Shown one piece after another: positions 55,656 to 63,727 of a stretch of 64,000 nt of DNA. Made by a program: the position numbers and the translations under genes. Location of the stretch: positions 6,967,501 to 7,031,500 of the forward strand of contig NZ_JAUSVA010000002.1 in NCBI RefSeq assembly GCF_030813695.1, read 5' to 3'. Source of the DNA: Kitasatospora herbaricolor (GTDB lineage: Bacteria; Actinomycetota; Actinomycetes; Streptomycetales; Streptomycetaceae). The stretch's first letter is position 1. Each line of letters starts with the position of its first letter. The notes beneath the pieces were generated by a model. It saw only the letters and a list, made by a program, of their open reading frames with translations, had not been told where the DNA came from and made no database searches.

Positions 55656-57023
55656 ATGGCCGACGTTCTGCAGAGGTTCACCTCCAGCAGCCCCGGCCGG
55701 GCCCTGCTGCGACGCCTGGGCGTCCAAGGCCCGGTCGAACTGCCCCGCCACGAACCCGGCCGGCCGGAGATCGCCGGCCCGGTCCTGCTCGGCGGTACGG
55801 ACGCCGGACGGCTCGGTCCGGCGCTGGCCGGCATCCTCCGGGGGGCGGGTGTCCCGGTGCTGCGCGGGGACGGTGCGGACGGCCCGGAGCACGTGCCCGC
55901 TCCGGCGGCCCTGGTCTTCGACGCCACCGGGCTCAGCGGGTCGGCCGCGCTGGCCGAACTGTACGAGTTCGGGCACCCGTTGGTCCGCGGGCTGCCGGTG
56001 GGCGGGCGGGTGGTGATCGCCGGCGACGTGCCGGAGGCGGCCGGCTCGGCGGGCGCGGCGACGGCGGCACAGGCACTGGAGGGGTTCACCCGCTCGCTCG
56101 GCAAGGAGCTGGGCCGGGGCGGCACCTGCCAGCTGCTCAGGGCCGATCCCGGCGCGGAGCAGGCGCTGGACTCCCCGCTGCGCTTCCTGCTCTCGCGCCG
56201 CTCGGCCTACGTCTCGGGGCAGGTCGTCCGGGTCGGCCCACCGGTGGGCGCCTTCCCGTCGGCGCGGGCGGGGGCGCCGCAGGCCGGGCGGACGGTCGCC
56301 GTCACCGGTGCGGCGCGCGGCATCGGCGCGGTGGTCGCCGAGCTGCTCGCCCGCGACGGTGCGCACCTGCTCTGCCTGGACCTGCCTGCCCGCCGCGAGG
56401 AGTTGGAGCGTACGGCGGCCCGGATCGGCGGTACCGCGCTGGCCGTCGACGTGACGGCCGCCGACGCTCCGGAGGTGATCGCGGCGCACCTGCGGGAGCG
56501 GCACGGCGGGGTGGACGTCTTCGTGCACAACGCCGGCGTCACCCGTGACCGGACGCTGGCCCGGATGACCCGCACGGAATGGGACACCGTCCTGGACGTC
56601 AACCTCGGCGCGGTCGAACGGATCACCGCCGCCCTCCTCGCCGACGGTCCGGGCGGCCCGGTGCTGCGCGACGGCGGGGCGCTGGTCTGCACGTCCTCGA
56701 TCGGCGGCATCGCGGGCAACCGGGGCCAGACCAACTACGGTGCGGCCAAGGCCGGGTTGATCGGGCTGGTCCGCGCCCTGGCCCCGGCGTCGGCCGGGCG
56801 CGGCGTACGCGTGAACGCGGTCGCCCCCGGGTTCATCGAGACCGACATGACCGCCCGGATGCCGTGGACGGTCCGGGAGGCCGGCCGCCGGATGAACAGC
56901 CTCGGCCAGGCCGGCCTGCCGGTGGACGTCGCCGAGGCGGTCCGCTGGCTCGCCGACCCGGCCAACGCGGGGGTCACCGGCCAGGTGCTCCGGGTCTGCG
57001 GCCAGTCACTGATCGGCGCCTGA
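55656..57023 (+). CDS. fabG4: 3-oxoacyl-ACP/CoA reductase, high-molecular-weight FabG4 type
   Basis: 455 aa, about twice a normal FabG. The N-terminal ~205 residues form a degenerate flavodoxin/Rossmann-like domain (GPVLLGGTDAGRLGPALAGILRGAG). The C-terminal SDR domain has TVAVTGAARGIGAVVAELLARDGAHLLCLD (NAD(P) site), VFVHNAGVTRD, and catalytic S-YxxxK in TSSIGGIAGNRGQTNYGAAKAG, ending VNAVAPGFIETDMT. HMwFabG enzymes reduce 3-oxoacyl-CoA, preferring NADH in mycobacteria. AGGAG at 55641. Followed after 48 nt by a MaoC gene. Confidence 0.93.
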   Translation: MADVLQRFTSSSPGRALLRRLGVQGPVELPRHEPGRPEIAGPVLLGGTDAGRLGPALAGILRGAGVPVLRGDGADGPEHVPAPAALVFDATGLSGSAALAELYEFGHPLVRGLPVGGRVVIAGDVPEAAGSAGAATAAQALEGFTRSLGKELGRGGTCQLLRADPGAEQALDSPLRFLLSRRSAYVSGQVVRVGPPVGAFPSARAGAPQAGRTVAVTGAARGIGAVVAELLARDGAHLLCLDLPARREELERTAARIGGTALAVDVTAADAPEVIAAHLRERHGGVDVFVHNAGVTRDRTLARMTRTEWDTVLDVNLGAVERITAALLADGPGGPVLRDGGALVCTSSIGGIAGNRGQTNYGAAKAGLIGLVRALAPASAGRGVRVNAVAPGFIETDMTARMPWTVREAGRRMNSLGQAGLPVDVAEAVRWLADPANAGVTGQVLRVCGQSLIGA

Positions 57024-57071
57024 GCGGCGGCCCGACCGGCGCTGCCGGGCTCATTCGGCAAGGAGGACACG

Positions 57072-58039
57072 ATGTCAGAAGCGGACAGCCCCGAGGTCGG
57101 CAGCCCCGAGGACGGCAGCTCCCAGGTTCGCGGCTCCGAGGCCGGCTACGCGACCCGGCGCCTGGCCCGTCCGCCGGGGGTGCTGCCGTCCTACCTGCGG
57201 GCGGTGCGGCGGGGCGCGGTACCGGGCGTCCGGGCGTCCCGTCCGGCACGCTGCCGCCGGTCGAGCTGGTGCTGCCGGGACTTTCCGTCGACCGGCGCCG
57301 GCTGGCCCGCTACGCCCGGGTCTGCGGGGGCGTCCCGGGGGAGTTCCTGCCGCCGGCCTACCCCCATCTGCTGGCCTTCCCGGCCGCGTTGGCGCTGATG
57401 ACCGCGCCGGGCTTCCCGCTGCCGGCGCCGGGCCTGGTGCACACCGCCAACACTCTCACCCGGCTCCGGCCGATCCGGGCGGACGAGCGCCTCACCGTCC
57501 GGGTGCGGACGGCCGACCTGCGCCCGCACGCGCGCGGGACGGTGTTCGACGTGCTCGCCGAGGTGTCCAGCGACACCGGCGGCGACCTGGTCTGGCACTC
57601 CTCCAGCAGCTACCTGCGACGGCACCCGACCGAACCGGGTCGTCCAGGGGCCGGCGGCCCGCCGCCCGGACCGGGGGCCGGCGCCCCGCCGTTCGCCGAG
57701 GCGGCCCGGTGGCAGCTGCCGGCCGGGGCCGGCCGGCGCTACGCGTCGGTCAGCGGTGACCGCAACCCGATCCACCTGCACCCGTGGACGGCACGGCTGT
57801 TCGGCTTCCGCCGGGCTGTGGCGCACGGGATGTGGACCAAGGCCCGGGTGCTCGAAGCGCTGGGTCCGGAGCTGCCGGCGGCGGTGCGGGTCGAGGTGGC
57901 GTTCCGGGCGCCGGTGCCGCTGCCCTCGGAGGTCCGGCTGGGCGTGGGCCGGGCGCCGGACGGCCGGAGCATCGGCTTCGCGCTGGCCGGGGTGGCGGAC
58001 GGCCGGACGCACCTGCGGGGCCGGGCCGAGGCGCTCTGA
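57072..58039 (+). pseudogene. MaoC-family enoyl-CoA hydratase, apparently frameshifted
   Basis: The start is well supported: AGGAGG at 57061-57066 and ATG at 57072, giving SEADSPEVGS...LARPPGVLPSYLRAVRRGAVPGVR. From about 57225-57250 the conserved protein continues in another frame: TLPPVELVLPGLSVDRRRLARYARVCGGVPGEFLPPAYPHLLAFPAALALM, then the hydratase motif RRYASVSGDRNPIHLHPWTARLFGFRRAVAHGMW near the C terminus. One missing base explains the shift. If the shift is real, the gene is broken; if it is an assembly error, it encodes a ~320-aa HtdX-like 3-hydroxyacyl dehydratase acting with FabG4. Confidence 0.72.
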
Positions 58040-58108
58040 GGCCGCCCCCGGCCCGGCCCCGTGGCCCGGCGGTGGGGTCCGACCCAGCGGTGGCCGACCG
58101 GGCGGTGA

Positions 58109-58810
58109 CTACGGGCGGCGAGCGCCGGGGCCGTCCGCCCCGGCCGCCCCCTCGGGGGCGTGGTAGCCCTCGCCCTTGGCCCGCCGCTCCAGGCCGATCC
58201 ACATCATGTTCATCAACCGGCGTGCGGTGGCCTCCGGTTGCTCGCCGGGGACGGCCAGCGCCCACTCCGCCAGCGCGTCCGCGGCGCCGACCAGGGCGTG
58301 CGCTACGGCGGCGGACTCCCGGCGGAGCGCGGCGTAGTCGCTCCCGTCGCCGCCGCGGGCGGGGGACTCCATCGACTGGCGGACCAGTTCGGTGACGGTG
58401 TCGATGATCTCCGAGCGGGACCGGGCGACCTGGGCCGCCAGCGAATCGCTCTGGCTGCGGGCCTGCTGGTAGAGCACCACCCAGCTGGCCCGGTGCTCGG
58501 CCACGTAGGAGAAGAAGGCGGTCAGCCCGTGCCAGAGCCGGTCGGCCGGGTCGTCGCCGCGGTTCAGCGCCGCCGAGCCGATGGCGTTGACCAGGCGGTC
58601 GGCCTCCCGCGCGATGCACGCGCTGAAGATCTCCTCCTTGGATCCCAGGTACAGGTACAGCAGCGGCTTGGAGACCTGGGCGCGTTCGGCCACCTCGTCC
58701 ATCGAGGCGGCGTGGAAGCCGAGCCGGGAGAAGACCTGCACGGCGGCGTCGAGCATCTGCTGTTCGCGCACCTTGCGGGGCAGCCGCTTGCGGCCGGGTT
58801 GGGGATCCAT
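58109..58810 (-). CDS. TetR/AcrR regulator of the lipid cluster
   Basis: 233 aa. HTH: QQMLDAAVQVFSRLGFHAASMDEVAERAQVSKPLLYLYLGSKEEIFSACI (residues ~17-66). The C-terminal domain is all-helical (LWHGLTAFFSYVAEHRASWVVLYQQAR ... RLMNMMWIGLERRAKGEGY). It is divergent from the SCP2/acyl-CoA dehydrogenase genes and convergent with MaoC. The conserved operator lies just upstream of its start and again in the thiolase/fabG4 promoter, so it probably represses the whole cluster and itself, with an acyl-CoA as likely inducer. Confidence 0.92.
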   Translation of the reverse strand: MDPQPGRKRLPRKVREQQMLDAAVQVFSRLGFHAASMDEVAERAQVSKPLLYLYLGSKEEIFSACIAREADRLVNAIGSAALNRGDDPADRLWHGLTAFFSYVAEHRASWVVLYQQARSQSDSLAAQVARSRSEIIDTVTELVRQSMESPARGGDGSDYAALRRESAAVAHALVGAADALAEWALAVPGEQPEATARRLMNMMWIGLERRAKGEGYHAPEGAAGADGPGARRP

Positions 58811-58850
58811 CTTGCAAGGGTATCCAACGGCGTCCTAAACTTACCGCTCA

Positions 58851-58871
58851 GTAAACTTACTCTTGAGTAAG
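58851..58871. promoter_or_regulatory. TetR-type operator, copy B (tetR/SCP2 promoter)
   Basis: GTAAACTTACT, 4 nt, AGTAAG. The inner CTTACTC-TT-GAGTAAG (58856-58871) is a perfect palindrome. A further TAAACTTACC lies at 58836-58845. It is located between the divergent tetR and SCP2 genes. Confidence 0.75.
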
Positions 58872-58899
58872 AACGTGCTGACGAGCTGAGGAGCCCCGG

Positions 58900-59367
58900 A
58901 TGACCTCCCTGGACGACGTGGACGTGGACGCCCTCGACTTCGGCGGCATCTCGCCGCAGGAGTTCGCCCGCCTGGTGAAGGACACCCCCCGCGCCGCGCT
59001 GGCCGCAGTGGTGGCCGGACCGGCCCGGGAGCGGATCCTGGACGAGGTCTTCGGCCGGATGGAGACCCGCTTCAAGCCCGAGAGCGCGGCCCGCCTGCGG
59101 GCCCTGGTCCGCTGGCACGTCGTGGACGCCGGGCACCCGGACGCGACGTACGAGACCGAGATCGCCGACGGCCGCTGCACGCTCACCCGGGGCGACAGCG
59201 GCCGGGACCCGAGGCTCGTCCTCACCCTGACCGCCGCCGAGTTCCTGCGGCTGGTCTCGGGCAACGCCTCCGGCGTCACGCTGTTCATGACCCGCAAGCT
59301 CAAGGTGACCGGCGACCTGGGCCTGGCCTCCGGCCTCACCCGGTACTTCGACATCCCCAAGGCCTGA
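58900..59367 (+). CDS. SCP2 sterol-binding-domain protein
   Basis: 155 aa. After a short leader (LDDVDVDALDFGGISPQEFARLVKDTPRAALAAVV) comes the SCP2 lipid-binding fold: GHPDATYETEIADGRCTLTRGDSGRDPRLVLTLTAAEFLRLVSGNASGVTLFMTRKLKVTGDLGLASGLTRYFDIP. It is a hydrophobic-ligand carrier, presumably delivering acyl-CoA or sterol-like lipids to neighbouring enzymes. GAGGAG precedes the ATG. Followed 73 nt later by an acyl-CoA dehydrogenase, likely in one operon controlled by copy B of the operator. Confidence 0.9.
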   Translation: MTSLDDVDVDALDFGGISPQEFARLVKDTPRAALAAVVAGPARERILDEVFGRMETRFKPESAARLRALVRWHVVDAGHPDATYETEIADGRCTLTRGDSGRDPRLVLTLTAAEFLRLVSGNASGVTLFMTRKLKVTGDLGLASGLTRYFDIPKA

Positions 59368-59440
59368 GCCGGGACCGTCCCCCGCCCCGGCTTCCTTGCC
59401 CCTCGACCACCCCGTCCACCCCGCAGCCCCGGAGAGCCGG

Positions 59441-60652
59441 ATGAGCTTCAACCTCGACCTGACCGACGACCAGACCGAACTGCGCGACTGGGTGCACGGC
59501 TTCGCCGCCGACGTGGTCCGCCCCGCCGCCGCCGAGTGGGACGAGCGCGAGGAGACCCCCTGGCCGGTCATCCGGGAGGCCGCCAGGATCGGCCTGTACG
59601 GCTTCGAGTCGCTGGCCGAGATGTGGGCCGACCCGACCGGCCTCTCGCTGGTCCTCGCCAACGAGGAACTGTTCTGGGGCGACGCGGGCATCGGGATGTC
59701 CGTCTTCGGCACCACCCTCGCGGTGGCCGGGATCTTCGCCGGCGGCACCCCGGACCAGGCCATCGAATGGATCCCGCAGTGCTTCGGCGACGAGGCCGAC
59801 CCCAAGGTCGCGGCCTTCTGCGTCTCCGAGCCCGAGGCCGGCTCCGACGTCGCCTCGATGCGGACCAGGGCCCGCTACGACGAGGCGGCCGGCGAGTGGG
59901 TGATCACCGGCCAGAAGGCCTGGATCACCAACGGCGGGATCGCCGGGGTGCACGTGGTGGTGGCCTCGGTGGACCCGTCGCTCGGAGCCCGCGGCCAGGC
60001 GGCGTTCATCGTCCCGCCGGGTACCCGCGGCCTGGCCGCCGGCCCCAAGATCAAGAAGCTGGGCCTGCGAGCCTCGCACACCGCCGACGTCTTCCTGGAC
60101 GAGGTGCGGGTCCCCGTCCACTGCGTCCTCGGCGGGAAGGAGAAGCTCGACGAGCGCCTCGCCCGGGTCCGCGAGGGCGGGGCCGGCGGCGGGCAGGCGG
60201 CGATGGCCACCTTCGAGCTGAGCCGGCCGACGGTGGGCGCGCAGGCGCTCGGGATCGCCCGGGCCGCGTACGAGTACGCACTCGAATACGCCGGGCAGCG
60301 CGTGCAGTTCGGCCGCCCGGTGCTGCAGAACCAGGCCGTCGCCTTCGCCCTCGCGGACCTGCGGACCGACCTGGACTGCGCGCGGCTGCTGATCTGGCGG
60401 GCCGCGTGGATGGGCCGGGCCGGCCGCGCCTTCACGGCCGGCGAGGGCTCCATGTCCAAGCTGAAGGCCGGTGAGGTGGCGGTGGCGGCCACCGAGAAGG
60501 CCGTCCAGATCCTCGGCGGCGCGGGCTACAGCCGTGCCCACCCGGTGGAGCGCTGGTACCGCGACAGCAAGATCTACACCATCTTCGAGGGCACCAGCGA
60601 GATCCAGCGGCTGGTGATCTCCCGCGCCATCTCGGGCCTGCCGATCCGTTAG
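59441..60652 (+). CDS. Acyl-CoA dehydrogenase
   Basis: 403 aa. Starts MSFNLDLTDDQTELRDWVHGFAADVVRPAAAEWDE. FAD/substrate segments: FCVSEPEAGSDVASMRTRA (signature 1, ~130), VITGQKAWITNGGIAGVHVVVA, and C-terminal QILGGAGYSRAHPVERWYRDSKIYTIFEGTSEIQRLVISR with the catalytic Glu in the EGTSEIQ motif. Introduces the alpha-beta double bond in acyl-CoA with electron transfer to ETF. GGAGAG ribosome site. Likely co-transcribed with SCP2. Confidence 0.95.
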   Translation: MSFNLDLTDDQTELRDWVHGFAADVVRPAAAEWDEREETPWPVIREAARIGLYGFESLAEMWADPTGLSLVLANEELFWGDAGIGMSVFGTTLAVAGIFAGGTPDQAIEWIPQCFGDEADPKVAAFCVSEPEAGSDVASMRTRARYDEAAGEWVITGQKAWITNGGIAGVHVVVASVDPSLGARGQAAFIVPPGTRGLAAGPKIKKLGLRASHTADVFLDEVRVPVHCVLGGKEKLDERLARVREGGAGGGQAAMATFELSRPTVGAQALGIARAAYEYALEYAGQRVQFGRPVLQNQAVAFALADLRTDLDCARLLIWRAAWMGRAGRAFTAGEGSMSKLKAGEVAVAATEKAVQILGGAGYSRAHPVERWYRDSKIYTIFEGTSEIQRLVISRAISGLPIR

Positions 60653-60732
60653 GAGTGCTTCGTCGGCCGGGGGGACGCGGCACGGGCCGGCGGGGGCCTC
60701 CTGCTGCGGCTCGCCCGCGCCGGCGACGGTCC

Positions 60733-60810
60733 GTCCGCGCCCGGTGGAGCCCCGGGGCGTCCGCGCCCGGTGGGGCCCCGGGGCGTCCGCGCCCGGTGGG
60801 GCCCCGGGGC
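60733..60810. repeat. Three tandem 26-bp units
   Basis: Units at 60733-60758, 60759-60784 and 60785-60810 begin GTCCGCGCCCGGTGG; units 2 and 3 are identical and unit 1 differs by one base. Located in the 388-bp gap after the acyl-CoA dehydrogenase. The rest of the gap (60811-61040) is GC-rich and shows no supported gene. Confidence 0.9.
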
Positions 60811-61040
60811 GCCGCCGCTCGTTCCGGGCGACACGGGGAGCCCGGAGGCGGATGAAGCGCGCCATCCGCGCCGGTCGGCCGAAAATGGGGCGATCACTCT
60901 CGAAACAGGACCGGGCCGCCGTGGCGCGGGGCCGGGCCGAGGCCGTTCGGGAGGAGCGGACCCGGCCCGGTGGCCGGGCCTGGTGGATGTCCGGGTGCAG
61001 GCCCGGCAGCCGGGCCGGTGGAGCGGACGAGGGAGCTGGC

Positions 61041-62717
61041 GTGGGAGCGATGTCGCGGTTCGGCGAACGGCTCAGGGAACACGCCGGTGAGCGCCCGGTC
61101 CTGCGGCGGTGGCCCGGTTGGGGCGCCGCCGCCGGGGCGGTGCTGTTCTACTGCCTGTCGCTCACGCCGTCCATGCTGCCCCGCTCGTGGTGGCTGCAGG
61201 GCGTGGAGGCCGGGGTGACCGCCGCGATCGGGTACGGCTTCGGCGCGCTGCTCGGGGCGCTCGCGCGCCGGCTCGGGGCCCGGCCCGGGCCGCGGGTGAG
61301 CCGGGTGGCCCGGGCGGTGCTGGCGGTCGTGGGCAGCGTCCTGGTGATCGCGGTGACGGCGCGGAGCGTCCGCTGGCAGGGGGATGTCCGGCGGGCGGTC
61401 ACGCTGCCCCCGGAGATCTCCTGGTGGCGGTGGTCCCTGGTGCCGGTGGTGGCGGTGCTGGTGCTGGCACTGGTCGTGCTGGTGGCCCGGCTGCTCCGGC
61501 TCGGCACCCGGATCGTCGTGCACGCCCTGGGCCGGGTGGTGCCGCCGGCGGTGGCGGCGGGCGCCGGGGTCGTCGTGGTGGCGGTGCTGGTGGTCGGGTT
61601 CGTGCAGGGGTTCCTGCTGTCCGGGGTGCTGAACGTGGTCGAGAGCGCGGCCTCGCTGACCGACGAGGGGACGACGCCCGGCATCGTCCAGCCGCAGCTG
61701 CCGACCCTGTCGGGCAGCCCGGCCTCGCTGGAGTCCTGGCAGAGCCTCGGGTCCAAGGGCCGGGACTTCGTCGGCACCGCCGCCACCAAGGCCGAGCTGA
61801 CCGCCTTCGCCGGCCACGAGGCCGTGGACCCCGTCCGGGTCTACGTCGGCCTGCGGGCCGCCGACACGCTGCAGGGGCGGGCGGACCTGGCCGTCGCCGA
61901 ACTGGAGCGCACCGGCGGGTTCGGCCGAAAGGTGCTCGCCGTGATGGCCACCACCGGCAGCGGCTGGATCAACAAGCAGGCCAGCGGCCCGCTGGAGTAC
62001 ATGTACGCGGGGGACAGCGCGATGGTGGCGATCCAGTACTCCTACCTGCCGAGCTGGGTCTCGGTGCTGACCGAGGACGAGGCCGTCGACGCCGGGCGGG
62101 CGCTGTTCGACGCCGTGCACGCCAAGTGGGCGACGCTTCCCGCCGGAAGCCGTCCGCGCCTGGTGGTGTTCGGCGAGAGCCTGGGTTCCTTCGCCACCGA
62201 GAAGGCCTTCGACGGGCAGCTGGACCGGCTGGCGACGGAGACCGACGGCGCCCTGCTGGTCGGCCCGACGTACGACAATCCGCTGTGGAAGCGGGTCACC
62301 GCCGACCGCGAGCCCGGCAGCCCGGTCTGGCGCCCGGTCTTCGAGGACGGCCGCTCGGTGCGCTTCGCCCAGGTGCCGGCGGACCTGGACGTCCCGGCCC
62401 GGCCCTGGGACGGGACCAGGATCGTCTACCTGCAGAACGGGTCCGACCCGATCGTCTGGTGGAGCCCGTCGATGCTGTTCAGCCGGCCGCAATGGCTGGA
62501 GGACCCGCGTGCCGCGGACGTCTCCCCGGCGATGCGCTGGTACCCGGTGGTCACCTTCTGGCAGGTGGTCTGCGACCTGATGGGTGCCAACAACGTGCCG
62601 CCGGGCTTCGGCCACCGCTACGGGACGCTCCCCACCGACGCCTGGGCGGCGATCGCGGCGCCGCCGGGCTGGACGGCCACCGACACCGACCGGCTGGCCG
62701 CGCTGATGGGCTCCTGA
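61041..62717 (+). CDS. Membrane-anchored alpha/beta hydrolase family protein (Abhydrolase_9-like)
   Basis: 558 aa from the GTG with GGGAG 5 nt upstream; the ATG 9 nt later is an alternative. Four N-terminal membrane spans (GWGAAAGAVLFYCLSLTPSMLPRSWWLQGVEAG; ARAVLAVVGSVLVIAVTA; WSLVPVVAVLVLALVVLVA; VAAGAGVVVVAVLVVGFVQGFLL) precede an extracytoplasmic hydrolase domain. This contains PVRVYVGLRAADTLQGRADLAVAELERTGGF, the serine elbow VVFGESLGSFATEKAFDG (~380) and NGSDPIVWWSPSMLFSRPQW. The family, common in actinobacteria, has no firmly known substrate; a cell-envelope lipid role is plausible. Confidence 0.88.
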   Translation: MGAMSRFGERLREHAGERPVLRRWPGWGAAAGAVLFYCLSLTPSMLPRSWWLQGVEAGVTAAIGYGFGALLGALARRLGARPGPRVSRVARAVLAVVGSVLVIAVTARSVRWQGDVRRAVTLPPEISWWRWSLVPVVAVLVLALVVLVARLLRLGTRIVVHALGRVVPPAVAAGAGVVVVAVLVVGFVQGFLLSGVLNVVESAASLTDEGTTPGIVQPQLPTLSGSPASLESWQSLGSKGRDFVGTAATKAELTAFAGHEAVDPVRVYVGLRAADTLQGRADLAVAELERTGGFGRKVLAVMATTGSGWINKQASGPLEYMYAGDSAMVAIQYSYLPSWVSVLTEDEAVDAGRALFDAVHAKWATLPAGSRPRLVVFGESLGSFATEKAFDGQLDRLATETDGALLVGPTYDNPLWKRVTADREPGSPVWRPVFEDGRSVRFAQVPADLDVPARPWDGTRIVYLQNGSDPIVWWSPSMLFSRPQWLEDPRAADVSPAMRWYPVVTFWQVVCDLMGANNVPPGFGHRYGTLPTDAWAAIAAPPGWTATDTDRLAALMGS

Positions 62718-62736
62718 GCAGGCTCTTGAGCAGGCT

Positions 62737-62775
62737 CCCGAGACCCGCTCCCGAGACCCGCTCCCGAGACCCGCT
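62737..62775. repeat. Three tandem 13-bp units
   Basis: CCCGAGACCCGCT at 62737, 62750 and 62763, between two convergent genes. Confidence 0.9.
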
Positions 62776-62794
62776 CCCGGGAGGCCCTCGCCGG

Positions 62795-63613
62795 TCAGCC
62801 GACCGGTCCGGGCGGGGTGTCCTTGCCCAGGTGGACGTCGGGCGCGGCGCGCGGCGGGGGCGGCGTCGTGGCCGCGGCCTGCGGACGTGCCTGCGGTGGG
62901 GGTGGTGGGGGCGCGGCCGGGCCGGTGCTCAGGCCGGCGGCGGGGCGCAGCGGGCGCCCGGCCTGCGCGCAGCGCTGCTCGAACCCCGGCGGGAGCCAGC
63001 CGCCGGTCAGCAGTCGGGGATGCGCGGGGAAGGACGTCAGGGCGGCGCAGACGAACATCAGCGACGCCCACGGCGTCTGCAGCTGGACGGTGGTGTACCC
63101 GCCCCCGTAGATGTCGTGGAACCCGGCCTCGAACAGGTCGGGACCGGCCAGCTCGGCCGACTCCAGGCCGTCCCAGGACAGGTGCAGCGGGCACTGCGGG
63201 TGGCCGAAGAACACGTGCCGGTCGGTGACCGTGATCTCGCCCGTCCCGTCCAGCAGCCAGCGCGGCCGGGCGGCCAGCTCGGCGTTGCGCCGCCGGCTGG
63301 CGTTGCCGATCGCCGAGGCGGCCAGCGCGCCGATCACGAAGGCCGGCCCGCCGATCGCGAAGGTCGAATTGTGCTGGTAGCTGCCGTCGCCGAGCGGCCG
63401 CCAGCTCAGCCGGTGGGCCGGCCCCACCGCGAGCACCCGCTCGCCCTGCTCCAGCCGGGCCCGGGTGGCGACCAGCGGCCGCTGGTCGAGCCGGTCCGCG
63501 CGGAGGTCCGCGAGGATCTCGCAGGTGTGCCAGAGGTACTCGTCCAGCACGGACCAGGCCGGTGCCTGGGGCATCGGTGCCCCGCCGTACGCCGGTCCAT
63601 GGGTGTGGTCCAT
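62795..63613 (-). CDS. Hypothetical protein with proline-rich tail
   Basis: 272 aa from the ATG with GGGGGG upstream. The N-terminal part has a His/Gly/Pro-rich leader (MDHTHGPAYGGAPMPQAP), then a compact region WSVLDEYLWHTCEILADLRADRLDQRPLVATRARLEQGERVLAVGPAHRLSWRPLG. A short hydrophobic stretch follows (STFAIGGPAFVIGALAASAIGNASRRRNAEL), then ITVTDRHVFFGHPQCPLHLSWDGLESAELAGPDLFEAGFHD, which looks like a PH-like/GRAM beta-fold. The last ~70 residues are Pro/Ala-rich and disordered. I do not recognise a named family. Confidence 0.75.
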   Translation of the reverse strand: MDHTHGPAYGGAPMPQAPAWSVLDEYLWHTCEILADLRADRLDQRPLVATRARLEQGERVLAVGPAHRLSWRPLGDGSYQHNSTFAIGGPAFVIGALAASAIGNASRRRNAELAARPRWLLDGTGEITVTDRHVFFGHPQCPLHLSWDGLESAELAGPDLFEAGFHDIYGGGYTTVQLQTPWASLMFVCAALTSFPAHPRLLTGGWLPPGFEQRCAQAGRPLRPAAGLSTGPAAPPPPPPQARPQAAATTPPPPRAAPDVHLGKDTPPGPVG

Positions 63614-63727
63614 GTACTGCTTCCCCCCGGGAGCATGGGTGTCGGGTGCGCAGGTCGTCGGCGGCGGACGGCGCCCGCCCAATCTAGCGCCTCGGCACGG
63701 GGCCCCGGGCGGGCCCCGGACGGTCCG

